A stretch of 36,032 bases of DNA from Candidatus Gastranaerophilales bacterium (GCA_028277625.1 JANQFW010000029.1:1-36032), one strand, 5' to 3'; positions 18,156 to 27,611 are shown, numbered from the stretch's first letter. The notes: generated from the letters alone by a model not told the origin. Translations and numbers: made by a program.

Positions 18156-19492
18156 AATAGTTGCTTTTCGTTTCTTGATTTTTCTGTAGCACCTTCTTTT
18201 TGTATTGACTTATACCAGTGGCTTACAGCCTTAGCTAACATTTTAGGTGAATGCCTTACAAGACCCTCTTTATTTTCTTCAATCAAGCGTTTAAACACAA
18301 CATTTATTCCATGTTTTCTTACTCGCTCATGATCTAATTTTACAGGTAAAGAATCAGCAGCTTTATACTTTAATGCCAAGTTTTTAGGGAGATTGTCATT
18401 AACAAATACAGTATCAATAACATTGCCGTCTGAATGCTCCAGAATAGCTTCAACGTGATCTGCCACTGTATAATTATCTGTTTCTCCTGGCTGTGACATT
18501 ATATTGCATATATAGATTTTTTTTGCTTTTGCGTTTGATATAGCATTTGTGATTTCTTTAATGAGAAGATTTGGAATGATACTTGTATATAAACTTCCCG
18601 GCCCCATTATAATTAAATCAGCATCACTTATTGCTTGCACAGCATCGTCTAAAGGAACAAGATTATTAGGATGCGCTTTTAATCTTTTAATTTTGCCACC
18701 AGCTTCAGGAATGCTAGATTCGCCCATAATAACTCTACCATCTTCCATTTCGGCAATAAGGCGCATATCATCAAGTGTTGCCGGTAATACTTTTCCTCTT
18801 ATTGCTAAAACTTTTGATGATTCTTTAACCGCTCTTACCATATCACCTGTGATTGCACATAATGCAGATAAAAATAAATTACCAAAGCTATGACCTTCAA
18901 GACCATTGCCACATTTGAATCTGTACTGAAATAATTCTGTTACTAAATCTTCTTCATCTGCTAAAGCAGCTATACAGTTTCTTATGTCTCCAGGTGGTAG
19001 AACTCCCATTTCTTCTCTAAGCCTACCTGAGCTTCCACCATCATCACCAACGGTTACAATTGCAGTTAAATTATTTGTAATATGTTTAAGTCCTTTTAGT
19101 ATAGTGGAAAGGCCTGTGCCTCCTCCAATAGCAACAATTTTAGGACCTTTGTCAAGTTTACGTCTTCTATATAAGGTCTCTAATAAATGAGCCCTTTCAC
19201 CAGGATCGATTGCATCCATCAAAGAGCTATTTACTTTTTTTAGTCCAACTATTATAACAGCAAGTCCTAGTATAAATATTATACTGCCTGATACCGCAGA
19301 TGGAGAGTGTTCAGCCAATGCTCGAATTAGTTGAATTGATTGATCTATAGGATGTAAATCAAATAATATTCCAAGACCTAAAATTACTAATAAGGTTCCA
19401 AGTATAGCTAGAGATAACCATCTTTTTACCTTCATGCCTGGCAGCAACCAAGCTTTTAACTTCAAAAATTTCTTGTGCCCCAATAAATTCAC
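18152..19492 (-). CDS. YvcK/CofD-like gluconeogenesis factor with N-terminal TM region
   Basis: 'KIVAIGGGTGLSTILKGLKHITNNLTAIVTVGDDGGSSGRLREEMGVLPPGDIRNCIAAL'. Confidence 0.93.
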   Translation of the reverse strand: MNLLGHKKFLKLKAWLLPGMKVKRWLSLAILGTLLVILGLGILFDLHPIDQSIQLIRALAEHSPSAVSGSIIFILGLAVIIVGLKKVNSSLMDAIDPGERAHLLETLYRRRKLDKGPKIVAIGGGTGLSTILKGLKHITNNLTAIVTVGDDGGSSGRLREEMGVLPPGDIRNCIAALADEEDLVTELFQYRFKCGNGLEGHSFGNLFLSALCAITGDMVRAVKESSKVLAIRGKVLPATLDDMRLIAEMEDGRVIMGESSIPEAGGKIKRLKAHPNNLVPLDDAVQAISDADLIIMGPGSLYTSIIPNLLIKEITNAISNAKAKKIYICNIMSQPGETDNYTVADHVEAILEHSDGNVIDTVFVNDNLPKNLALKYKAADSLPVKLDHERVRKHGINVVFKRLIEENKEGLVRHSPKMLAKAVSHWYKSIQKEGATEKSRNEKQLL

Positions 19493-19732
19493 TATTTGAA
19501 CCCCTTAACTATTTTTGTTCAATAAATTATTTTTAAACTTAATTTTAATTATATAAACTAAAGTCTTACGTATGCATAATTAATTAAGATAAAGTTAACA
19601 TATGTATACATTTATTTTTGTGGTAATCATTACTTTTCTTTCTGTAATGATTTTAAAATTTTTATTCTACGTTAAGTAAAAAAAGAAAAAGTTAAAAAAT
19701 GCTTGATTAATTTATTTAATTTTTTCTTATAT

Positions 19733-20557
19733 TTAAGATAGCCAACCACTTTCCATTACAAAGGTAGCTGGTATTGGAGCTGTTTTATCTACAGCTGCTT
19801 GAATTTTTTTTGCTAATTCAATAGACTTTTCTGATCTTAAATCCAAGTGAATTGTATTAAAATCAGCAATTATTTTTTTCTTATCAACTGTTTTTATAAA
19901 AGAATCTTTGACTAAAGAATTTATTTGGCTCATGCAGAAGTTGATATCTTCGATATCTTCTCTTTCAAAATCAATTTCTCCATTTTCAGTATAATTTTTG
20001 ATTGGTTGAAATTCTTTAGCGATACGTATGCCTGCTGTGTCACCAGCTTCTTCTAGATTTTTACTTGGAGCCCCTACTAAAATTAACCATTTGTCAAAAT
20101 TGGCTATTCCTTTAGATACAGCTACTGCAGTATCAATATTAGTTAAAATATCTTTATGTAATGCACCATGAGGACGAACATATTCTACAGTGCGATTGTA
20201 GTACTTTGCCATTGCGTTTAAAGCACCAATTTGAAATACAACCATTGCTTGTATTTCTTCAGATGTAAGCTTTAATGAGCGATAGCCAAATCCTTGAATA
20301 TCTGGGTAGCCAATATGGGCACCAATAGATAAATTATGTTTTTGCGCCAATTTCAGAGCTTTCATTATAGTGACAGGATCACCGGAGTGCGCTCCACATG
20401 CTATATTTACAGAGCTAACATAAGGAATTAAGCTTTCTTCAGATTCATTTTTGTATACACCAAAACTTTGACCTAGGTCACAATTTATATCTATAATAAA
20501 TTCTTTTGGGGTGGTTTGTTCTTTTTTTATATTTGATAAAGGTAGCATTCCAGACAA
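19733..20557 (-). CDS. pxpA: 5-oxoprolinase subunit PxpA (LamB/YcsF family)
   Basis: 'IDINCDLGQSFGVYKNE', 'VNIACGAHSGDP', 'SIGAHIGYPDIQGFGYR', 'VRPHGALH'. Confidence 0.93.
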   Translation of the reverse strand: MSGMLPLSNIKKEQTTPKEFIIDINCDLGQSFGVYKNESEESLIPYVSSVNIACGAHSGDPVTIMKALKLAQKHNLSIGAHIGYPDIQGFGYRSLKLTSEEIQAMVVFQIGALNAMAKYYNRTVEYVRPHGALHKDILTNIDTAVAVSKGIANFDKWLILVGAPSKNLEEAGDTAGIRIAKEFQPIKNYTENGEIDFEREDIEDINFCMSQINSLVKDSFIKTVDKKKIIADFNTIHLDLRSEKSIELAKKIQAAVDKTAPIPATFVMESGWLS

Positions 20558-20641
20558 TTTTTGTTCCTTTATAGTAATTATCTAACACCTAAATTATATT
20601 ATAAATCAGCTTGATTTTAGAAGGGTAGAAATTTATTTTTT

Positions 20642-21013
20642 TTAATTTTGGAATTTACCCTTAATTCGTATAATTTTTTCAAGCTCATTAACTCCGTTCA
20701 TTCCATCTTTTAGGCCTTTAAAATTAGCAGCAGCATCTTTCATGTCAAAGGTTCCTTGTCTCAATATCAAATCCCAAAACACCTCCTTAAAAATAAAGCT
20801 TAATGTAGTCATTCCTGCAATACCTAAAATTTGATACTCAGAAGGTGCAAATCTCATTATACTGCCGAGTTTTTTATGAAATTTATAATGTTTTTGTAAG
20901 TCACTTCTAGCGGAAAGTTCTTTTTTCATCTCACCATAAAAATTTTTAGCAAAAGCAATTGGGGTACAACAAAGAATGAATGCAAACACTATTGCAAAAC
21001 CATGTTTTTTCAT
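20642..21013 (-). CDS. Hypothetical exported protein
   Basis: Signal peptide 'MKKHGFAIVFAFILCCTPIAFA'. Confidence 0.7.
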   Translation of the reverse strand: MKKHGFAIVFAFILCCTPIAFAKNFYGEMKKELSARSDLQKHYKFHKKLGSIMRFAPSEYQILGIAGMTTLSFIFKEVFWDLILRQGTFDMKDAAANFKGLKDGMNGVNELEKIIRIKGKFQN

Positions 21014-21156
21014 ATAGTAACACTCCCGTAAAAACTCCTTAAATTAGGACTTTAAAAAATTTTATTTTAAAATTTTTCTTTATAGTATGAAGTTATAACA
21101 ATGGAAAAAAAAATTTGAAAGATACAACTATTTATACCCTGCCTGGCAAAAATATA

Positions 21157-21203
21157 AAAATTAAAGCTTGTAAGAAACCTAGTCTCCTACAAGCTTTAAT
21201 TTT
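21157..21203 (-). terminator. Intrinsic terminator for the 21276 gene
   Basis: Perfect 16-bp inverted repeat AAAATTAAAGCTTGTA (21157-21172)/TACAAGCTTTAATTTT (21188-21203), T-rich on minus. Confidence 0.8.
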
Positions 21204-21275
21204 AGTGCGAGTATTAATTCAAGCTATTTAATACCGGTTTTTTTAGAGTTAAATATATCAACGTCTATATGATTT

Positions 21276-21701
21276 TTATTCTTGCTTTTTTTCACTATAA
21301 GTTAGAACTCCAGCAGCAAGAAAGAGTCCTGTTGTAGGTAAAATTAAAAGCGCCTTTCTTGTCGTCAATAGTGCCACTAAAGAGATTAAACTTAATTTTT
21401 CCATAAACTTAATAGCAAGAAGTTTATTTTTACTTTTATATTCATTTTTTTCTCGTTCTTGTTCTATAAAAGCGTCACATATAACTCCAGCTCCAATAGC
21501 AGGTATACCAATTGACATTTTTCTATATGCACATGCTGGTACAAGAGCACCTAAGCTTGCTAAATTTACAGTCTTAAGTGCAGCCACTTTATTATTATCC
21601 TTGTCATTTACAATGATGTTAGGGAAAAGTTTAAATGATTTAAAAGCTACTTGCTTTTGGGGGGTGAGTCGAGATGAATAATTACAATTATTCATTTTCA
21701 T
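21276..21701 (-). CDS. Hypothetical membrane protein with 'VAFKSF' N-terminal motif
   Basis: 141-aa ORF, two hydrophobic segments. Confidence 0.7.
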   Translation of the reverse strand: MKMNNCNYSSRLTPQKQVAFKSFKLFPNIIVNDKDNNKVAALKTVNLASLGALVPACAYRKMSIGIPAIGAGVICDAFIEQEREKNEYKSKNKLLAIKFMEKLSLISLVALLTTRKALLILPTTGLFLAAGVLTYSEKKQE

Positions 21702-21822
21702 AGTCAGCTTCCTTTTGAGTTGGATATATCATTTTTAACTTTATCAATATTCGCTATCATACGTGCCATAATAGCCCTCTTCATCTGAAGTTAAAGATTC
21801 TTTTATTGCTTTAAGAATAGGG

Positions 21823-22414
21823 TTAAGTAGTTGTCCAAGTGATTGCATCCGATATATATCTAGCAGGGGGCTTTACAGCTTGCTTAACAGGCTCTCCTGT
21901 TCCTGGAACTATAGCTTCTGCAATGATTCCTACACCTTCTGAAATAGCTTCACTTACAACTTTACCAGCACCTGTTGAGTCAACTATAGCTGCCTTACCA
22001 GCTTCTTCTCCAACCCTTTGAACAGGCCCTCCTTTGAAGCTTAAATTTTTATTATTGGAGAGTTTTTTATACTTGTTAATAAAAAGTAATAGGTTATCGA
22101 TTGCATTTGTTTTTTCTTGATCTTGACCTGCTTTTTTAAGATCCTCGTTGATTTTTTTTACTTTTTTTACAAAAATGTTGGATTTTTTAGAATCCATAGT
22201 TAAAATATCAGTAGCGAATTGAAAAAATTCTTTTGAAATTTTTCCTTCTCTAGAATCTTCTTTTTTTTCTTTTTTATTATGATTTACTAAAACTTTATTA
22301 TATGCAGATAATTTATCAAGCTCTTGACTTGCTCTACCGGCAAACTTAAGTGTCTCTTCTTTTTTTTGTTTTTGCGATTTACTTGACTTGAGGTATAGCT
22401 AATCTATTGATCAT
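21823..22414 (-). pseudogene. Hypothetical 'NLSFKGG' protein; apparent frameshift near N-terminus
   Basis: SD-preceded ATG at 22414 (MINRLAIPQVK*, stop 22379-22381); the +1 frame is open from ~22399 through the ORF ending at 21823. Track start at 22197 appears internal. Confidence 0.65.
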
Positions 22415-22536
22415 TTTTTTAACTCCTATCTTGACTTTTTATATATTAAATTAAATGATTATTTCACTGAATAATAGTATAAAAATAAGCAAGATTATAC
22501 TTAATAGGAATTGAATTGTAATAAAATTTAATATTT

Positions 22537-22604
22537 TTTTTAGAGCCCTCACACCTTGATTAAAGCTAATAAAATAGGCATCCTTTGAGAGGAGGAGTCT
22601 AAAT
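22537..22604 (+). ncRNA. Candidate structured RNA/repeat element, copy B
   Basis: TTTAGA...TCTAAA outer stem, GCT-AATAAAATA-GGC and TCCT-TTGAG-AGGA hairpins; identical core TTAAAGCTAATAAAATA shared with 9121-9184. Boundaries approximate. Confidence 0.4.
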
Positions 22605-22701
22605 TTTAATTAATTGAGTAGCATAATATTTGAGATTAGATTCTTGTTATAATACAATTATTTTGATATGAGTAGTACAAAAATAAGGGAATAAGGGAAC
22701 A

Positions 22702-23595
22702 GTGAGCGTAACATTTCAGCAATTAATACATAGATTAAATGAATACTGGTCAGATTACGGATGTATAATTCAGCAACCGTATGATATAGAAAAGGGTGCA
22801 AGCACAATGAACCCTGCAACCTTCCTTAGAGTTCTTGGCCCGGAACCATGGAATACTGCGATGGTTGAACCATGCCGTAGACCTACAGATGGTAGATATG
22901 GGGAAAACCCTAATAGATTGCAACACTACTTTCAGTATCAGGTTATTTTAAAGCCATCACCAGAAGATGCTCAAGATGTTTATTTAAAGAGCCTAGAAGC
23001 TATAGGTATTGATTTAAGTGCGCATGATATCAGGTTTGTTGAAGATAATTGGGAGTCACCAACGCTAGGGGCATGGGGCGTAGGCTGGGAATTCTGGCTT
23101 GATGGCATGGAAGTCACTCAGTTTACTTATTTTCAGCAAGCAGGCGGCATTGATGTAAAACCAGTTGCTCTAGAGTTGACCTATGGATTAGAGCGTATAG
23201 CTATGTATCTCCAAAATGTAGATAGTATTTACGATGTTCAGTGGAATGAAAACTTAAAATATGGTGACATTTATTTGCAAAATGAAATCCAGCAATCTAA
23301 GTATAACTTTGAAGTCTCTACTACAGAAAGCTTATCTCAAGTATTTGATTTATATAGTAAAGAAGTGGATGCGACTATTGAACAAGAATTACCACTTCCA
23401 GCTTATGATTGTGTTTTAAAATGCTCTCATACATTTAATCTTCTTGATGCAAGAGGAGTTATAAGCAAAGATGAGCGTACAAACTACATCAATAGAATAA
23501 GAAGAATGGCTGAAAAAGTAGCTAAAATGTATGTTCAGCAAAGAGAAGAAATGGGCTATCCGCTCCTTAAAAAAAACAATAAAGTTGGAGTTTAG
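22702..23595 (+). CDS. glyQ: Glycyl-tRNA synthetase alpha subunit (GTG start)
   Basis: '[79 protein letters not shown]'. Confidence 0.98.
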   Translation: MSVTFQQLIHRLNEYWSDYGCIIQQPYDIEKGASTMNPATFLRVLGPEPWNTAMVEPCRRPTDGRYGENPNRLQHYFQYQVILKPSPEDAQDVYLKSLEAIGIDLSAHDIRFVEDNWESPTLGAWGVGWEFWLDGMEVTQFTYFQQAGGIDVKPVALELTYGLERIAMYLQNVDSIYDVQWNENLKYGDIYLQNEIQQSKYNFEVSTTESLSQVFDLYSKEVDATIEQELPLPAYDCVLKCSHTFNLLDARGVISKDERTNYINRIRRMAEKVAKMYVQQREEMGYPLLKKNNKVGV

Positions 23596-23700
23596 ACCGG
23601 CTAATTTATTTTTTTTTTTAAGCAACTATAATATTAAGCATTGTATAAAGTAGTGATATAAGCTAATTATTATCACTAAATCGGGCTTTGAATATTCAAG

Positions 23701-24321
23701 ATGAATAAAAATCTTATTAATAAAGCTATTCTACTTGCCTGGATAACAATTGTTTATAACATTGTAGAAGGTTCAGCTTCTCTTTTTTGGGGAATCTCGG
23801 AAGGATCTATTGCTCTTGCAGGCTTTGGTGCTGACAGTATAATTGAAGTTACTTCAAGCAGTTTAGTTCTTTGGCGTTTTGAGGATGAAGCTGTTAACAG
23901 TAAACATCTTAATTTAAAACGAGAAAAGCAAGCAACATACGGTATAGCTATTCTTTTTATTTTGCTTGCTTTTGTGATATTTATCACTTCGACATATCAG
24001 CTGCTTCAGCAGAATCACCCGCAAAGCACTATACCGGGATTAATTATTTCATTTATTAGTTTACTTACTATGTATTTCCTTTTTTATGAAAAGAAAGTAG
24101 TTGGACTCAAATTAAAAAGCTCTACAGTTATAAAAGATGCAAGCTGTACATTTGCCTGTATAAAGTTATCAATAGTCTTATTTATCGGAAGCTTACTCTT
24201 TTGGCTTCAGCCTACATTGTGGTGGGTTGATAGCATAGCTTCGATTTTTTTGGCGTACTTGATTTATAAAGAAGGTATATTCACTTTGCACCAATTAAAT
24301 AAATTACATAAAGCAGCTTAA
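23701..24321 (+). CDS. Cation-efflux (CDF-like) membrane protein
   Basis: Multi-TM; 'EGSIALAGFGADSIIEVTSSSLVLWRF' and 'WWVDSIASIFLAYLIYKEG' resemble CDF TM2/TM5 motifs. Confidence 0.75.
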   Translation: MNKNLINKAILLAWITIVYNIVEGSASLFWGISEGSIALAGFGADSIIEVTSSSLVLWRFEDEAVNSKHLNLKREKQATYGIAILFILLAFVIFITSTYQLLQQNHPQSTIPGLIISFISLLTMYFLFYEKKVVGLKLKSSTVIKDASCTFACIKLSIVLFIGSLLFWLQPTLWWVDSIASIFLAYLIYKEGIFTLHQLNKLHKAA

Positions 24322-24462
24322 GGTATTAAGTGCATAAGAAAAAGTTTTTACGTTTTTTGATTCAAATTATTTATTCCCCTTGTTATAGAAGCTTCTAGCT
24401 GAGAATTATCATTAAAAGCTCTTTCAAGTATATAACGATGCTTTAATATTTGCCACTTAATT

Positions 24463-24540
24463 TTAAGTGCTTGAGATTATTATTGTCACACCTGCTTGTA
24501 AAGGCTTGCTACCTGTTAAGAATTTTAAATAACTTATCAT
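24463..24540 (-). CDS. Micro-ORF 2 (25 aa) with strong SD; possible frameshifted start of a ~65-aa ORF continuing to 24348
   Basis: AAAGGAGG SD (24549-24556) before ATG 24540: MISYLKFLTGSKPLQAGVTIIISST*; adjacent frame reads SQALKIKWQILKHRYILERAFNDNSQLEASITRGINNLNQKT*. Confidence 0.45.
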   Translation of the reverse strand: MISYLKFLTGSKPLQAGVTIIISST

Positions 24541-24574
24541 TAAATAAGCCTCCTTTATTAAATCAATAAAAATT

Positions 24575-24628
24575 GCCGGCACTCTGCTGGTACCGGTCGA
24601 CTGGAGGAGGATAGCCCAAATGGCCGGC
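24575..24628. ncRNA. GC-rich structured element (strand unresolved)
   Basis: ~66% GC in 24575-24630; GCCGGC (24575-24580)/GCCGGC (24623-24628) closing stem; internal CTGG/CCGG/CTGG alternative pairings. Confidence 0.45.
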
Positions 24629-24667
24629 TCTACTTAGATAATATGCTTATAACATATAGCTTGAAGG

Positions 24668-24826
24668 CTATTTATTAGTATTTAAGCAATGTAAACCGAA
24701 TAAGGTTACTAGATACAATTCGTTTTTTTCATTGTACTCTTTTCCACATTCACCATACAGGTTGCATATTCTTGCTTTGTTGTAATAATTAACCTTGGCT
24801 TTTTTATTGTTTCCATTTTTTTTCAT
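24668..24826 (-). CDS. Micro-ORF 1, 52-aa Cys-containing peptide (absent from ORF track)
   Basis: AAGGAGAACTAAAATG start; MKKNGNNKKAKVNYYNKARICNLYGECGKEYNEKNELYLVTLFGLHCLNTNK*. Confidence 0.55.
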   Translation of the reverse strand: MKKNGNNKKAKVNYYNKARICNLYGECGKEYNEKNELYLVTLFGLHCLNTNK

Positions 24827-24875
24827 TTTAGTTCTCCTTATTTTATGTTACCCAGTTAATTTTATTATACCTTTG

Positions 24876-24892
24876 TTGAGAATAATTCTCAA
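24876..24892. promoter_or_regulatory. Fur-box-like palindrome
   Basis: TTGAGAAT-A-ATTCTCAA, perfect 8-1-8 inverted repeat; core TGAGAATAATTCTCA is close to the 7-1-7 Fur consensus TGATAATNATTATCA. Confidence 0.65.
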
Positions 24893-24942
24893 TAGAAAAT
24901 GATTATTTTATTACATAAATTTTAAAAAATAATCATCTGGCT

Positions 24943-24983
24943 AAAACACTGCCCTTTATTATTAATAAATATAAGGGTGTTTT
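24943..24983 (+). terminator. Terminator-like hairpin in the leader of the exporter operon (possible attenuator)
   Basis: AAAACAC..CCTT (24943-24956)/AAGG-GTGTTTT (24973-24983) followed by TATT; lies between Fur box and CDS 25037. Confidence 0.5.
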
Positions 24984-25036
24984 TATTAAAAAAAAATTTT
25001 ATAAATTAAAAAATAAAGAAAAAAAGTCTATAAAAA

Positions 25037-26368
25037 ATGAAAAATATAATCAAAAAAATATTGAAAAAAGAAGCACTATTATTAGGCCCTATTTTATTTA
25101 TATTGTTCATAGCTTTGGTATCTTATATTACCTTTACTTCTGTTGTTGCGTTTAAAGTGGAATATACCAACGCAACCAAAGGTGTGACGGTAACCGGGCT
25201 GGTTAAATCTAAAAAAGATATTAAACTTGCACCGGAAATAACAGCTAGAATAATCGCCCTTAATGTGAAAGAAGGAGATTTTGTTAAGCAAGATGAGCTA
25301 CTAGCGGTTTTGGACTTGGGAGAGGCTGTAGCAGAAAGTGAAAGAGCTAAAGGTAGGTATGACGAAGCAAGAGCTAACTTGCAAAATCTTTTGACCGGAT
25401 CAAGAGATCAGGAAATAGAAATAGCAAAAGAACAAATAAAAGACGAGCAGGAATCTATAAATATATTAAAAAAACAACTCGCAACCGGGCAAATACAATA
25501 TGATGATTCTTTGTCGCAGACCAAAAGATTTTATAAGCTATACAAAGAAGGAGCTATAAGCTACAGAGAATATGAAAAGTCTAAATTTGCAACTTTAAGG
25601 GCAGATATTTTGTTAAATACCGTTGAAAACAGGATAAAGGCAGCTGAGGCAAAGCTAAGACAAGCAAAATATAATTTGAGTCTGGTCGAAGAAGGCCCGA
25701 AGAAAGAAGCAATTATAAGTGCTAGAGCTAATATGCTTGCGGCAGAAGGAAATTATAAAAAGGCTCTCTCTGATGTGGAGGACTTTTATATAAAAGCCCC
25801 GGTGGATGGCTATATTGTAGATGTGATAATTAAAAAAGGCGAAATCGCCAGCCCTACCAGTCCTATTATTAGAATGGCTGATCTGAATGATATGGCAATC
25901 AGGGCAGAAATAGAAGAAACAGAGATAAATGACACAAAACTAGACCAAGAGGTATTATTAATCTTTGATGCATACCCTGACCAGATATTGAAAGGAAGGA
26001 TTTATCAAATTTTAGAGGATGTAAATCCTTCAACAGGTACTTTTATTACAAAAATAACACTGCCTGATAGTGATAAGCCTGTGTTTATTGGCATGTCTGT
26101 TGATGTGACAGTTATTCAAGAACGGGTGAAAAATGGGGTTATCGTTCCGGCTAGTTTTGTGTTTTTGGATGACAACAAAAAATATGTGTTTAGGCAAGTA
26201 GGGTCAAGCGCTATTAAAACATATGTGAAGGCTACGATTTTTAATAATAACAAGGTTTTTGTTAAAGAGGGGTTGAGTGTTAATGATGTGATTGTAAAGC
26301 CGGTAAAGCCCCAAAAATTAAGAAATAAAGAACGCATTAAGATTGTTGAATATCAAAAGGGTTTGTAG
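25037..26368 (+). CDS. HlyD/MacA-family membrane fusion protein
   Basis: N-terminal TM, 'VTGLVKSKKDIKLAPEITARIIALNVKEGDFVKQDELLAVLD', coiled coil, 'APVDGYIVDVIIKKGEIASPTSPIIRMADLNDMAIRAEIEETEI'. Confidence 0.92.
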   Translation: MKNIIKKILKKEALLLGPILFILFIALVSYITFTSVVAFKVEYTNATKGVTVTGLVKSKKDIKLAPEITARIIALNVKEGDFVKQDELLAVLDLGEAVAESERAKGRYDEARANLQNLLTGSRDQEIEIAKEQIKDEQESINILKKQLATGQIQYDDSLSQTKRFYKLYKEGAISYREYEKSKFATLRADILLNTVENRIKAAEAKLRQAKYNLSLVEEGPKKEAIISARANMLAAEGNYKKALSDVEDFYIKAPVDGYIVDVIIKKGEIASPTSPIIRMADLNDMAIRAEIEETEINDTKLDQEVLLIFDAYPDQILKGRIYQILEDVNPSTGTFITKITLPDSDKPVFIGMSVDVTVIQERVKNGVIVPASFVFLDDNKKYVFRQVGSSAIKTYVKATIFNNNKVFVKEGLSVNDVIVKPVKPQKLRNKERIKIVEYQKGL

Positions 26369-27610
26369 ATGAAGTATTATGAATTATTTATCGCTTGGCG
26401 TTATATGAAGGCTAATATAAAGCAGTCTGTTATTATTTCTGGCGCTGTGGGTATAGGTGTGTCTATCATAATATTTGTGCCGTCTATTAATTTGAGCTTT
26501 TTTCAGGATTTGATAGATAAAACTATATCAAGCTCGTCGCATATAACTATTACAAAAGAATTAGAGACCTTTAAAAGAGATGATTTGCTTATCAAGCAAA
26601 AGATGAAAGAAATTTTTTTGCTGAAAGATCAAACCTTAGCACGCAGGCGCAATATTATTTCTTATAAGCAGATAATAAAAAGTATAGACTTTATTAAAGA
26701 CATAGAGGAATTTTCTCCGTTTGCAAGGGGGCAGGCTATTGCGGTAAAAGGCTCGGAGGATAGAGGAATTACTTTGATTGGTGTTATACCAGAGAAAGAA
26801 GTTAAAGTTATTGATATTGAAAAATATATGGTCAAAGGTTCTCTAAGAGATATAGGACTTCAGGATATTGCAATTGGTAAAAAGCTTGCGGAGAAGTTAA
26901 AAGTTAGGTATTCGGATAAAATTAATGTTGTGGGACCTCGAGGTATTGAGAAAATCTTTACGGTGGGGGCCATTTTTTCTACAGGGCTAAGGACAACAGA
27001 TGAACAGAAGGCTTATGTGGCATTAAAGTCTGCCCAGCAGATTTTTGAGTTGCGCAATGAGGTTACTGGTATTGGCTTGAAATTAAACGATATTTATCAA
27101 GCTGATGTAATAGCTGAAGAAATAAGAAAGATAACGGGTTTAGATATTAAAAGCTGGATGGATGATAACAAGCAAATACTTGAGCAGATTACGAGGTTTA
27201 AGATTATTATTGCGTTTATTAATTTTTTGATTATATTCTCTGCAGCGTCTAGCATAACGAGTGTTTTTATATTGCTTATTGCGTCTAAGTCTAAGGAGAT
27301 TGGTATATTAAAGTCAATGGGGGCTCAGAATTTATCTATAATGATGGTGTTTTTGATTCAGGCTGTTGTTTATAGCGTGTTTGGGTATTGTATAGGGTTG
27401 GTTGGGGCAAAAAGTTTGATATCTTGGTATAGTTATATACTTAGTACGCAGGCGGAAACTTTTTTGACTACTAGTATTCCTGAGTTAAAAATTAATGTTC
27501 AATATGCGCTGCTGGCTTTGGTTTACTCTTTTGTTACGAGCTTGATTGCAAGTATAATTCCTGCTTATCAGGCGGCTAAGCTTAATCCGGTTGAGGCGAT
27601 AAATGAGTAG
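26369..27610 (+). CDS. FtsX/MacB-type ABC transporter permease
   Basis: N-terminal TM, periplasmic domain, 'ILLIASKSKEIGILKSMGAQ', 'SLIASIIPAYQAAKLNPVEAI'. Confidence 0.93.
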   Translation: MKYYELFIAWRYMKANIKQSVIISGAVGIGVSIIIFVPSINLSFFQDLIDKTISSSSHITITKELETFKRDDLLIKQKMKEIFLLKDQTLARRRNIISYKQIIKSIDFIKDIEEFSPFARGQAIAVKGSEDRGITLIGVIPEKEVKVIDIEKYMVKGSLRDIGLQDIAIGKKLAEKLKVRYSDKINVVGPRGIEKIFTVGAIFSTGLRTTDEQKAYVALKSAQQIFELRNEVTGIGLKLNDIYQADVIAEEIRKITGLDIKSWMDDNKQILEQITRFKIIIAFINFLIIFSAASSITSVFILLIASKSKEIGILKSMGAQNLSIMMVFLIQAVVYSVFGYCIGLVGAKSLISWYSYILSTQAETFLTTSIPELKINVQYALLALVYSFVTSLIASIIPAYQAAKLNPVEAINE

Positions 27611-27611
27611 G

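Noticed and set aside
23974-23987. GTGATATTTATCAC palindrome resembling the CRP/FNR-type site
   Set aside because: Lies inside the CDF-like transporter coding sequence; most likely a chance palindrome.
24575-24630. GC-rich element as a tRNA or integron attC site
   Set aside because: No T-loop GGTTCRA consensus, no clear anticodon arm and no attC R-box pairs; kept only as a generic structured element.
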